DNA of 64,000 nucleotides from Onthophagus taurus (taxonomy: Eukaryota; Arthropoda; Insecta; Coleoptera; Scarabaeidae). The stretch covers positions 11,284,001 to 11,348,000 of the forward strand of contig NC_091968.1 of assembly GCF_036711975.1 (NCBI RefSeq), in the 5' to 3' direction. A model generated the notes under the pieces. The model was not told the DNA's origin. It searched no databases and saw only the letters and a list, made by a program, of their open reading frames with translations. The position numbers were made by a program, and so were the translations under genes. Of the stretch, positions 1-10,035 are shown in pieces; within the stretch, counting starts at the first letter, position 1, and each line of letters starts with the position of its first letter.

Positions 1-2
1 AC

Positions 3-875
3 AGGGAGGGGTCGCATGTGATAGCTATGGCAAAAAAGGCAAATAAGGTGATGGGACAAGTATGGGGTTGGGGGAAGAGAGTCTTTGGAAGGAATGTGGC
101 AGCGAGGAAGATTATGTTTGAAGGTCTGGTTAGCAGTGTGATGATGTATGGAGCAGAGGTATGGGGATGGAGAGAGCAGGCAATGCTGGAGGACGTGCAA
201 GCTAGATACTGGAGATGGGTGCTTGGGGTGGCGAGAGAAACACCGGGGTATATAGTGAGGGAAGAGGTAAAGGTGGATAAAGTCAGAGTGGAGGGGGGCA
301 GGAGAGCAGTGAAATATGAAGAAAGAATAGAAGGGAGGCCAAACTGCGGGATCTTGGGGGAGTGTTGGAGGGAAATTAGAGAGGGAAAGATCAGATATGG
401 GAAAGGAGACAAAGACAACTATTATAGACGAGCGGGCTACTCGGTAACTGAGATAAATAGTAGACGAAGGGTGGGTAGGGAGATGTGGAGGGAGTTGAGA
501 GATAGGGACCGAGATGTGCAGAGACAGGAAAGAAGGACACAAATAAAAGAGGGGAGGTATAACGAAAGGTACAGGGACATAATTACGGAGGGGTTGCCTA
601 GATACTTGTTATTGGAAGGAGATGAGGAAGGGAAGAAGTTGGTGGCTAGATTCCGTTGTGGAAACGAGGAGAGAGCTAACAGATACTGGATAGCCGATGA
701 GGAGAGGTGGTGTGGGCTATGCAGGGAGGAATGGGAAACGTTGAAACATATGTTGAATGGGTGCAGTGAGTTGAGGGAGGAGGAGTTGGACCGAGGGCAG
801 ATCTTAGGAGAGGGGGGAGAGGGGAAACGATGGATGAGAATGATTGTGGGGGTAAGGAGACAAAGGGAAGAATGA
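3..875 (+). CDS. LINE ORF2 C-terminal part, open at the left window edge
   Basis: The reading frame is open from the first bases of the window to a TGA at 873-875, so the 5' part lies outside. The protein looks like the region after the reverse transcriptase palm of a non-LTR retrotransposon: a 'MMYGAEVWGW' thumb-type segment near residue 43 and basic helices. Near residues 232-249 a Cys-x2-Cys-x8-His-x4-Cys knuckle (WCGLC ... HMLNGC) is typical of LINE ORF2 C-termini. No YADD box is in view. The antisense frames here are shadows. Its 3' tail ends near 950, just before the TA-flanked fold-back element. It differs clearly from the LINE family found four times later in the window. Clade assignment (R1/Jockey-like) is uncertain. 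Confidence 0.75.
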   Translation, partial: REGSHVIAMAKKANKVMGQVWGWGKRVFGRNVAARKIMFEGLVSSVMMYGAEVWGWREQAMLEDVQARYWRWVLGVARETPGYIVREEVKVDKVRVEGGRRAVKYEERIEGRPNCGILGECWREIREGKIRYGKGDKDNYYRRAGYSVTEINSRRRVGREMWRELRDRDRDVQRQERRTQIKEGRYNERYRDIITEGLPRYLLLEGDEEGKKLVARFRCGNEERANRYWIADEERWCGLCREEWETLKHMLNGCSELREEELDRGQILGEGGEGKRWMRMIVGVRRQREE

Positions 876-1730
876 GGGAATGATTGGGCCGAGGAGCCGA
901 GGGTATGGAAATGGAGGAAGAGGGTAGAGGGTGAAAATAATATACTAATAATATACAGGGTGTATCTGAATGACATGCCCAAACTTCAGGGGGTGATTCT
1001 TTAGGCAATTTTAAGGGTACTTTGATATATAAACCATGGCCGACTTGGACTCCCCTAAGGAGCTACACCCCTCCAAAAATGGCGGAAAATTTTGGTTTAA
1101 TTTTTTTTTCTCAAAAACCATAAACGCTAAGACAACGAAATTTGGGGAATTTATCTTTATGTTTAGTAATTTAGAAGGGTAGGTTGAAAGTACAAATAGG
1201 GTCAAAACATGCCCTATTATGAGTTAAACATATTCCCCAAATTTCATTTTCCCAGCGTTTATGGTTTTTGAGAAAAAAAAATTAAACCAAAATTTCAGTT
1301 TCAAGTTATGGCGGAACAAGTGTAAACGTTGTGCTGACCGCTGCATTTAAAAGAGTTGTTTTAGCGGTTTTATGTGCGTTTAAATTATTTTTCCGTCGAC
1401 CGTGTATTTATATGATTTATAAATGTATACAAAATCATTCATTAATGACACCTATTAATAAACGATTTTCTATTAATAAACGATTTTAAGAAAGTCCGAC
1501 CGAACTAAATAGTAGTCAATTTAATAAATATTGTCCAATGAAATTTGTAATACCGACCCAACCGACCACTATATCTATTCGGTAAGACTACAAAAATAAA
1601 TTATGACACATTAAAAGTGAGGTTATTTTGCCAGTGACAGAATTGGGAGATTTTTCAACGATGGATTTTCTCTATTTTGTTGAAAAGACGGTCAACGGAA
1701 AAATATTGTAACTAACTCGTATATTAAAAT

Positions 1731-1809
1731 GCGATTAATTATCTCAATAATTAACGCGTTCGCTTCGCTTCGCTCGCTCACGCGTTAAAATATCTCGATA
1801 ATTAATCGC
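1731..1809. repeat. Long hairpin in the LINE 5' region
   Basis: Arms GCGATTAATTATC and GATAATTAATCGC, followed inward by more pairing and a CGCG on each side, enclose a loop with the short repeat CTTCG. It would fold in RNA or cruciform DNA. It lies about 300 nt upstream of ORF1, within the presumed 5' UTR or promoter. Function unknown. Confidence 0.6.
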
Positions 1810-2109
1810 CTTCATTAATAGACTTGTTGGTTAAATAACTATTAACACGAGGGTTGTCTTGTGTTGCGGCTTCTGATTACCTTCAAGTTATTGGTTGTCG
1901 GTTTTGAAGTAGTGGTTGATTGTGATATCTATTTTCCTTTTTCGAGGGTAATTGATTTCTATCTGTGAGTTGACGGGTCGGTCCCGTGCGGGTACCGGTT
2001 TTTCGTCACGGTGAATTGACAGGTTAATATTCACGGCTGATTTTATTCCTCTTAAATTTAAACTTAATTTTTAATTAAACTTAATTTTTAATTATATTAA
2101 TTTAACAAA

Positions 2110-2847
2110 ATGGATTCGAACATCTCTGTTGCCTCTCTTTCGGAGTTTTTTCGGTCCTCTATGAATGACTTTGAGGCCAAATTGGCCGCAGTTCGCCCCC
2201 ATGTGCCTGGGGAGTTTGACCTGGAGCGGCTAACGAGTGAATTTCTTTCATTCAAAAAATTAATCTTATCGAATGTTACCAAACTCATGGAAATCGTGGA
2301 GGGTTTGGAGAACAGAGTAGATGACTTGGAAACCTACTCGCGTCGTAATTGTCTTCTGATCCACGGTCTTGAGGAGTGTGAGGGGGAGAATATTGATGAA
2401 GTGGTTAACTCGTTTTTTGCAACAAACTTCCAAAAACCTAACTCCAATTTTGAGTTTAATTCCTCAATGATTGACAGAACTCATCGCATTGGACGTCTAA
2501 TAAGAGCTAACAAAAAAAAGAAGATTACAACTGAAGTTCCCAAGCCACGTCCAGTCATTGTCAAATTTGTATCCTATGCTTATAGGAAGGTGATTTGGTC
2601 CAATAAACGGGTGTTAAAGGGTACCAAAGTGCTTATTACCGAATCTCTTACTAAAAGGCGAATGGAACTGTTTAGACTGGCCAAGGAAGTGTTTGGTGTA
2701 GGGGCTTGTTGGACACATGATGGTCGAATTCTGGTAGCAGCGGATAAGGATAAGAAAGCCGTAATAAAAAGTGTTTTTGATCTGGAGAAATTAAGTAGTA
2801 AACTCAAATTGTCGGGTAGAGTTAAAACTAGGTCTCAAAATAAATAA
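2110..2847 (+). CDS. LINE ORF1 protein (coiled coil plus RRM-like nucleic-acid binding domain)
   Basis: A 245-residue protein starting at ATG 2110. Residues ~55-80 form a heptad-rich helix ending in 'LETYSRRNCLLIHGL', the usual entry to the L1-ORF1-type RRM domain. The C-terminal half holds the conserved 'RPVIVKFVSYAYRKVIW' and 'LKGTKVLITESLTKRRMEL' blocks. The tail is basic (KTRSQNK). In this family ORF1p trimerises and coats the LINE RNA in the cytoplasm. It shares domain order and many residues with the ORF1 at 46200-46964, so they are sister families. The ORF is uninterrupted. ORF2 follows after ~390 nt of T-rich sequence. Confidence 0.85.
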   Translation: MDSNISVASLSEFFRSSMNDFEAKLAAVRPHVPGEFDLERLTSEFLSFKKLILSNVTKLMEIVEGLENRVDDLETYSRRNCLLIHGLEECEGENIDEVVNSFFATNFQKPNSNFEFNSSMIDRTHRIGRLIRANKKKKITTEVPKPRPVIVKFVSYAYRKVIWSNKRVLKGTKVLITESLTKRRMELFRLAKEVFGVGACWTHDGRILVAADKDKKAVIKSVFDLEKLSSKLKLSGRVKTRSQNK

Positions 2848-3241
2848 TAAATAATAGTTTAATTGTGATGATGTTCCACGCTTAATAATCGACTTACCTG
2901 TTTTAGTTTTTGTTTGTTTTCGGTTGGTTATTGATCGTGTTATATCTATTCGGATGAATGTTTTTACGTTTTTTTATATACTTATGTAAGTTCTTGGAAA
3001 TTATTATTATTGTATAATATTTGAGTTTTCTCTAGCATATATCAATGTATTTTGCAGTGGTCAATTTTGTACAATTTTGTTTAACTTTGATAGCTTTTGA
3101 TAAGGCATTGTTTGTGCATCGCATTTATTTTTGTTCTTGAATAACTAAGGTTATTTGTTGTTGTTGTCTCATCTTTTTCCTTTTCTCTTCTATTAACTTT
3201 TTTTTCCTTTCTTTCTTCTTTTTACAAGTGGTAAGCAGTTG

Positions 3242-6064
3242 ATGAAGTTTGGTCATTTGAATGTTAGGTCACTTCCTGCTCATTTTCCTGCTGTGAGAGA
3301 CCTGATTCTTCAGGGTGATTTTGATGTTTTTGCAATATCAGAGTCTTGGATATATCCGGATACTGATATCACTCCTTATTCTATAGTGGGTTATCACAGT
3401 TGTTTTGTTGGACGTTCTAGAGTGACGCCCTGTGGAAATCTTGGTGGAGGCGGTGGAGTTGGGTTCTTTATTAGACATAATTTGACTTACGTTACTCGAT
3501 TAGAAACGGTTTCTCAGTATATTGAATGCCTATGGGTCGAGTTAACCAGTGGCGTTTCTCCGACAGTGGTAGGAGTATTGTACCGTCCCAATGTTTCTAT
3601 TTTGCAGTTTCTTACGAACTTGGAAGACCTACTTTCCACTCTGATCCCAACATCTGAAAGATTTTTGTGCCTTGGTGATTTCAACATTAATGGATTCGAT
3701 TTTAGTGGTATTTATGGGAACAAATTTCTTCCTCTAATTGAACAGTTTAGTCTAAAGCAAATAATTACGTCACCTACCCGTGTAACCTCCTTTTCGGCAA
3801 CATTAATTGACTTTATTCTTATAGATGATGATGCCCTTATTGAGGATCATGGTGTCATTCCTGTTCATAACGTTGCTGACCACAGCATGGTTTATGTTAC
3901 CTTAGGTAATGATATTCCTCGGGGAGTTCCACAGACATTAACTTTTATGGACTTCAGGCATTTTAACCACCAATGCTTATTGGATGACCTAAACTATCTA
4001 AACTGGCACAACTTTCTTATTTCTGATTCCATTGATGATAAGGTAGATTTTTTTAATAATTCCTTATTATCTTTATTTAGAGCTCATGCACCACTCCGAA
4101 CAGTTACATTGCGAAAGAATTATCGCCCGTGGATAACTGATACTATTAAAATTCTCATTAATTTACGAAATAATGCCTATTCGAGATACAGGTCTACCAG
4201 GGATCCCTCTCATTTTAAGTCGTACAAAGACTTGAGAAACTATACTAACTCAGCAATCCGTCGGGAAAAAAAGGCTTATCTTTCTTTAATATTTCATAAC
4301 AATAATTCTCGTAAACTTTGGAACAATCTCAAGTCGTTTGGAGTATGTGGTGCTAAAACGAAGTCAATTCCGTCTACTGTGGGAAATGCTGATGATATTA
4401 ATAATTTTTTTCTTTCCTCTCAAAATCAACATGATTGTGATCCCAACTTATTGCACTTCTACAATACTAATAGATTATCTTCTGTTTCTACAGAATTTTC
4501 CTTTTCTTTAGTTTCTGAGGAAGAGGTTTTGGAAGCGCTTAATCGAATTAAAACAAATGCTGTTGGTAGTGATGGAGTTACGAAGCAGATGCTTTTATTA
4601 AGTTCTCCGGTGACACTGCCGTACATGTGCCACATTATCAACTTTTGCATCGAGGGGTCGGTCTATCCAAGGCAGTGGAGGGGTGCTCTTGTTAAGCCTG
4701 TACCTGAAACTGGAACGGTTGCTTGTTTGCAGGATCTTAGGCCTATAAGTATTTTGCCGGTCTTCTCTAAAGTATTTGAAAGATTATTGTCCACTAGGTT
4801 GTGGTCACATTTAAATGCGCATTGTATACTACCTAGCTTGCAGTCGGGTTTCCGTTCTGGGTATAGCTGCACTACGACTCTTTTGGATATCACGGATGAT
4901 GTTCTACGTGGTATCGATGACGGGTTGGCCACGGCTCTGGTCTTGCTTGACTTTTCCAAAGCTTTTGATACTTTGCATCATTCGCTGCTGGTTGAAGTGC
5001 TTGGGTATATTGGACTGTCGGGGTCTGCTCTCAATCTTATTCGGAATTATCTTTGTTACCGTTTACAGCGAGTAGCTTGTAATGGTGAGTTATCTGCACA
5101 AGTTGAGGTCGTGTCGGGTGTGCCGCAGGGTTCTATTCTTGGCCCAATTCTGTTTTCAATTTATACTTCCCAACTGTGTTTGGCTGTAAAGCACTGTACT
5201 GCGCACATGTATGCTGATGATATTCAATTATACTACACTTTTTCAACATCAAATCTAGCTGTGGCTGAAAGTAATATTAATGCTGACTTGAAGGCCTTGG
5301 TCAATACTGCTAATGAGCACAGCTTAAGGATAAATCCATGTAAGTCATCGGTGATGGTCTTTGGGAGCCGGGGTGTTTTGGACGAAGTCAGGGATGGGTT
5401 GAGCTTGAAAATTGACTCTGATGTTTTGCAGGTTGCTGAAAGTGCAAGGAATTTGGGTATCATTATTGACAGTAAACTTAGATTTGACTCGTACATTGGT
5501 AGTCTACTGCGTCGTGCATATGCAGCGTTAAAATTGCTCTATAATAGTAGGCATTTATTGGAACAGCAACTGCGGATACGCTTGTGTGACGCCCTGGTTC
5601 TCTCGATCTTTAATTACGGTGATGTATTATATGGCCCTTGTATTGATAATATTCACAAGGTAAGAATTCAAAGAGTTCAGAATGCGTGCTTACGTTTTAT
5701 TTATGGCATTAGGAAATATGCGAGTATCTCATACACCTTAAAATGGGTGGGTTGGTTGAATATGGCACGTCGTAGGGCCCTTCACTCTGCTTGCCTCTAC
5801 CATAAGGTTTTGACTACCAAATGTCCACCATATTTATACAACAAAATTCAATTCCGAACAGACGTTCATAATATTAATATTAGGCACAGACATACGTTAA
5901 CAATACCCCAGCATCGACTGGAAATTTTTAAAAGATCTTTCACGTATTGTGTGCCTAATTTGTTGAATAACTTTCCACTTTCGGTCTTGCAGGAAACTGA
6001 GCGGGTTTTCAGGGTGATATATAGGTCTGAGTTATTGAATGAGCAGAATTGTGATGACATATGA
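3242..6064 (+). CDS. LINE ORF2 protein: APE-type endonuclease and reverse transcriptase
   Basis: A 940-residue polyprotein. I place the start at ATG 3242; an in-frame TTG just before it is not needed. The N-terminal ~230 residues are an APE endonuclease: 'HLNVRSL' near residue 6, Glu34 in 'SESW', 'LGDFNING' near 144-151, and 'ADHSMV' further on. The reverse transcriptase occupies roughly residues 440-720: 'LRPISILPV', 'LDFSKAFD' (first catalytic Asp about residue 570), 'SGVPQGSILGPILF' and the YADD box at 657-660 (nt 5210-5221). The C-terminal part has 'RIQRVQNACLRFIYG', shared by the other LINEs here. No RNase H was recognised. The enzyme nicks target DNA and primes reverse transcription from the nick in the nucleus. 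All catalytic motifs are intact. Confidence 0.9.
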   Translation: MKFGHLNVRSLPAHFPAVRDLILQGDFDVFAISESWIYPDTDITPYSIVGYHSCFVGRSRVTPCGNLGGGGGVGFFIRHNLTYVTRLETVSQYIECLWVELTSGVSPTVVGVLYRPNVSILQFLTNLEDLLSTLIPTSERFLCLGDFNINGFDFSGIYGNKFLPLIEQFSLKQIITSPTRVTSFSATLIDFILIDDDALIEDHGVIPVHNVADHSMVYVTLGNDIPRGVPQTLTFMDFRHFNHQCLLDDLNYLNWHNFLISDSIDDKVDFFNNSLLSLFRAHAPLRTVTLRKNYRPWITDTIKILINLRNNAYSRYRSTRDPSHFKSYKDLRNYTNSAIRREKKAYLSLIFHNNNSRKLWNNLKSFGVCGAKTKSIPSTVGNADDINNFFLSSQNQHDCDPNLLHFYNTNRLSSVSTEFSFSLVSEEEVLEALNRIKTNAVGSDGVTKQMLLLSSPVTLPYMCHIINFCIEGSVYPRQWRGALVKPVPETGTVACLQDLRPISILPVFSKVFERLLSTRLWSHLNAHCILPSLQSGFRSGYSCTTTLLDITDDVLRGIDDGLATALVLLDFSKAFDTLHHSLLVEVLGYIGLSGSALNLIRNYLCYRLQRVACNGELSAQVEVVSGVPQGSILGPILFSIYTSQLCLAVKHCTAHMYADDIQLYYTFSTSNLAVAESNINADLKALVNTANEHSLRINPCKSSVMVFGSRGVLDEVRDGLSLKIDSDVLQVAESARNLGIIIDSKLRFDSYIGSLLRRAYAALKLLYNSRHLLEQQLRIRLCDALVLSIFNYGDVLYGPCIDNIHKVRIQRVQNACLRFIYGIRKYASISYTLKWVGWLNMARRRALHSACLYHKVLTTKCPPYLYNKIQFRTDVHNINIRHRHTLTIPQHRLEIFKRSFTYCVPNLLNNFPLSVLQETERVFRVIYRSELLNEQNCDDI

Positions 6065-6608
6065 ACCAATTTTCTCTTTCGTTCTTTTTCATTTCGTTTT
6101 CTTTTTTTTTTTTTTGTTGTTTTTTCTCTTTTTTCTTTCTTTTATTGTTTTTTCGTGTTTCTTCTCCTTTCCTTGTCTTAGCTCTTCTTATTTACTAGAA
6201 AGCTAGTCTTACTATTATGTATAATTGGTATTAATTTTAAGTTTTTGGTAACAACTAGTCCTTCTATTTCCGTTTGCCGTCATGAAGTTTAAGTTTATTT
6301 ATACAAAATGTAGAAAAAGGACCAATGAAAAACAGCTGACCCACTGGGAATGCTGACGTGGTCCTTTTTAACTCATGGCATTTCATTTTGGTTTTATTTT
6401 AGTTTTTAAGTATTTTGTTATTGGGGTTTATAATGGTGCTATGGGTTAATAAACATTATTATTATTATTATTATTTTCCGCTATTTTTGGAGGGGTGTAG
6501 CTCCTTGGGGGGGCCGAAGTCGCCCATGGTTCATATATGAAAGTACCCTTAAAATTCACTAAAGAATCACCCCTTGAAGTTTGTTGCAGTCATTCAGATA
6601 CACCTGTA

Positions 6609-6957
6609 TAAAACATTAAATTTTACCCAATACGTGTAAACTGTACTTGTCCTTCAGGTACTTCGTAGGCATCGCACTATTTTGCTCGGGATTACTCGTC
6701 GGTACCACGTGATCAACATGTGATGTGATACAGCTAAAATTTAACGGTCATCTACTGAACGAGTCGGAACTCGACAGCGTCTCGAGACCTGATTTACGCG
6801 ATACAAAGAGAAAGAACGATTATTTTTATTTTAATTATGTTTGCCAAACATTCGTGTTGTGAAATTAATGGAACTTCCGGAAGATTTTACCTACGAGTTC
6901 CTTGCGAAGATTGGTAAGTATGTACAACTATACATACAGAAGACTCATTAGATGTAG
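6609..6957. other. Unique sequence between two transposons
   Basis: About 350 nt not matched elsewhere in the window and less AT-rich than its neighbours (E-box-like CACGTG near 6706). It contains an ATG (6868) that opens a short frame ending at a good donor (GTAAGT at 6914), discussed as a finding. It is probably host sequence; no gene is established. Confidence 0.4.
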
Positions 6958-6966
6958 TTTTAATGG

Positions 6967-9900
6967 GAGTGCGGGAAGTTAGCCCCCCATTTTTTAATTT
7001 TTAAATTTTTTATTGTTGTTCTAGAGTTGTTCTACATTGTTCCAAAGCGGCAAATCGAAAAAATAAAAACTCCGCGAGAAAACCGAAAAAACAGGTTTTT
7101 TGACTAGCCCCCCATTTTTGGAAAAATCAAATTTTCTTTGTTCTGAGTTGTTCTACTTGTTCTAGTTATTGTTCTAGAAAATCAAAATTATGGGATACAG
7201 CATTACGAAGTTATAACTAAAAATAGGTTTGGCCGCCGAAATGTCTAGTTGATTGCTGTGACCATAGTTTTTCTATTATCAATTCCATATTACAAATATA
7301 TACTTATTATAGCTAACGCAATCTGGAACAGCTATTATTTTCACTAGAACAACTTTCTAAAGGGCACTTTACTCTTTGAAAATTAAAGTTTTTGGAAGTT
7401 TGAGTCAGTAATTCTTGTGTCACCGGCTTTATATTACACAATAAGAATTAAAAAACATAGAACAATCTAAAATAACTCAATCTTTGCCGATTCAAATTGT
7501 TCTAGATGTGTTTTACGTTTAACATGGACATTAATTTTGCAAAATCACATATTTTTTGTTGCTTTAAATTGTTCTTGTTGTTCTAGGTACTTAAAATGTT
7601 TATTTAATCACTGCGGCTTTAGTTCTTTTAAAGTTTCGTATTAAAAATTACTACTTACAACAATTAAAACAATTCAGAACAGCTGTTATTTTCACTAGAA
7701 AAACCTTAAATTTGAGTTGTTGTGATATCGGACAGGTTTTGTTGAATCAGTGAACCCAACCTTTAATATAATAATAGTTTTAAAAAATTAACAAATATGG
7801 AATAATCTAACCATCTAATATCCTAAAAATCACCTTTCTCTTTAAAGTTATAATAATAAAACATAAGTTGCGATGTAAAGTGTATTTTATTTTGCAAAAC
7901 TAAGTAATAAATTAATAAATAAACTAAACTAACAAAAGTAGGTTGGGCTGCCAAAATGTCTAGTTGATTGCTGTGACCATAGTTTTTCTATTTTCAGTTC
8001 CATATCACAAATATATACTTATTATACGTAAGCAATCTGGAACAGCTAATATTTTCACTAGAACAACTCTATAAAGAACACTTTACTCTTTGAAAATTAA
8101 AATTTTTGGAAGTTTCAGGTAGTAATTCTTTCATAAGTTCATAAGTAAGTTTCATTAATATCTATTTCAATAAAAAATAAAAAATATATTGTTCAAAATA
8201 CTTGCGGATTCGACAGCATATTTCATAGTTTAGCATTTGCCCGTACACACAATTCATTTAGAAATCATGTTGAGAATGTTTGCACAGATTGCTTTAGTTT
8301 CCTAAAATTATTTTTAAAAACCGGTTCTAGTAAAGCAACATATAAAAAAAGAACTGAACTATTAACAGGAATAAATTATTTTGGAAGCCAGAGAATTGCC
8401 GGCGTGTTAATAATGAATGCTATTTCAAATATTGCGTTTCTTTGCACACAACTGTTTAAAGAACAATTTAGTTATTGTAGGACTAAAAACTGCAATAATA
8501 GTTTAAACGTTACTTTCCATAAAAACATAATTTTACCAATCGATATTGACATCGTAACAATATTTGGCTATGCACAGCTAAAGCAAGTAATAGAAAACTA
8601 CATGCAAACTCTAAGTAACAATTGCAAAAAAATGTGGTCTGTTTATAGAAACAACGAATGGAGAGAACAATAAAACAAAATTGAGTGACAAATTGCGTGC
8701 GTAAATTTGTTACTCCACAACAAATTCTATATCCCCGCAGGTATCATCAGTTACGAAGGTACTCAATCTTTGAATGATGTAGGACAGTACCCAACATTTG
8801 TGCCCAACAATGCCAATTGGATATTATTTAATGACTTACAAAAAAAATCCATACAAGTTGAAGAAGCTACTGAAATAAATGCACAAATGTGCATATATGT
8901 TTATAAATGAGGAAAGTGATGTAACCGTATTATTCCATGATATTAGTTTATTTACATAATTTAGTTTATTTATTTATAGTTTACCTTAGAATAAGTTATT
9001 GTACTGATATAGTAATACTGATCGAATAGTTTTGTCTTATTTGTTAGTTTATTTATTAATTTATTACTTAGTTTATACAAAATAAAATATACTTTAAATC
9101 GCAACTTATGTTTTACTATTATAAGTTTTAGAGAAAGGTGAAACTTGTGATTTTTAGAACATTAGGATGGTCAGATTATTCCATATTTTTTAGTTTTTTA
9201 AAACTATTATTATATTAAAGGTTGGGTTCACTGATTCAACAAAACCTGTCCGATATCACAACAACTCAAATTTAAGGTTTTTCTAGTGAAAATAACAGCT
9301 GTTCTGAATTGTTTTAATTGTTGTAAGTACTAATTTTTAATACGAAACTTTAAAAGAACTAAAGCCGCAGTGATTAAATAAACATTTTAAGTACCTAGAA
9401 CAACAAGAACAAATTAGAGCAACAAAAAATATGTGATTTTGCAAAATTAATGTCCATGTTAAACGTAAAACACATTTAGAACAATTTGAATCGGCAAAGA
9501 TTGAGTTATTTTAAATTGTTCTATGTTTTTTAATTCTTATTGTGTAATATAAAACCGCTGACACAAGAATTACTGACTGAAACTTCCAAAAACTTTAATT
9601 TTCAAAGAGTAAAGTGCCCTTTACAAAGTTGTTCTAGTGAAAATAATAGCTGTTCCAGATTGCGTTAGCTATAATAAGTATATATTTGTAATATGGAATT
9701 GATAATAGAAAGACTATGGTCACAGCAATCAACTAGACATTTCGGCGGCCAAACCTATTTTTAGTTATAACTTCGTAATGCTGTATCCCATAATTTTGAT
9801 TTTCTAGAACAATAACTGGAACAACCCAGAACAACAAAGAAAATTACATTTTACCGATTTTTCCAAAAATGGGGGGCTAGTCAAAAAACCTGTTTTTTCG

Positions 9901-10026
9901 GTTTTCTCGCGGAGTTTTTATTTTTCGATTTGCCGCTTTGGAACAATGTAGAACAACTCTAGAACAATCTAGAACAACAATAAAAAATTTAAAAATCAAA
10001 ACATGGGGGGCTAACTTCCCGCACTC
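6967..10026. mobile_element. DNA transposon with ~1 kb inverted repeats and 9-bp target duplication (Mutator-like?)
   Basis: The element starts GAGTGCGGGAAGTTAGCCCC and ends with the inverse. It is flanked by TTTTAATGG at 6958-6966 and 10027-10035, a perfect 9-bp duplication. The inverted arms run roughly 6967-7935 and 9040-10026. A ~190-bp piece of the left arm (from 7225) is repeated in direct orientation from 7940. The ~1.1 kb middle holds a degraded ORF (8230-8910). Long TIRs with 9-bp duplications are typical of Mutator-like elements, but no MULE DDE domain is visible, so the superfamily is inferred only. Confidence 0.8.
8230..8910 (+). pseudogene. Transposon ORF remnant with ubiquitin-protease-like C-terminus
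   Basis: Two open blocks sit in the middle of the long-TIR element. Block 1 (about 8230-8673) has a Cys-x2-Cys (VCTDC), a 'GINYFGSQRIAGVLIMNA' stretch and 'LPIDIDIV'. Block 2 is best read from about 8742, just after the acceptor-like 'tatccccgcag', and holds 'ISYEGTQSLNDVGQY' and 'NWILFNDLQKK'. This resembles the His-box region of UCH/USP-type cysteine proteases, where the usual pattern is Gly-His-Tyr followed by a Trp and an Asp-rich turn. Here the His position is Gln, and a stop or intron separates the blocks. No transposase catalytic triad is seen. The family call rests on pattern memory only. Alternatives are an unrelated transposon-borne protein or a non-catalytic homologue. Confidence 0.4.
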
Positions 10027-10035
10027 TTTTAATGG

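Larger units (their letters stand above)
1303..6476 (+). mobile_element. Full-length LINE, copy 1 (two intact ORFs, ATT-repeat tail)
   Basis: A ~5.2 kb non-LTR retrotransposon with an ~800-nt 5' region, ORF1 (2110-2847), ORF2 (3242-6064), a 3' UTR and an (ATT)n tail at about 6455-6476. Both ends are fixed because the element interrupts the palindrome of fold-back element A. The 3' UTR holds a block beginning GGACCAATGAAAAACA near 6318. The related copy has the same kind of block near 50043 (GGGACCGATGAAAAACA), so it may be a recognition element for the reverse transcriptase (inference). Both ORFs lack stops and frameshifts, so this copy could have been active recently. The ORF1 RNA-binding type and the APE endonuclease suggest a CR1/L2-like lineage of the Jockey group; the exact clade is not settled. 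Confidence 0.85.
956..6606. mobile_element. TA-flanked fold-back (MITE-like) element A, split by a LINE
   Basis: The left part 956-1302 and the right part 6474-6606 form one palindromic element. It begins CAGGGTGTATCTGAATGAC after TA (954-955). It ends with the inverse and TA (6607-6608). The left part already folds back on itself: 1085-1160 is the inverse of about 1228-1302. That fold stops at 'aaaccaaaattt' and resumes after the LINE tail with 'tttccgctatttttggagg', exactly where the palindrome should continue. A truncated second copy lies at 43443-43735. The TA duplication and CAGGGTG ends suggest a Tc1/mariner-type non-autonomous element (inference). Confidence 0.8.

Noticed and set aside
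437..1008. Two long minus-strand frames opposite the first LINE fragment
   Set aside because: Low-complexity Ser/Pro/Leu translations that mirror the purine-rich coding strand; shadows of the LINE ORF.
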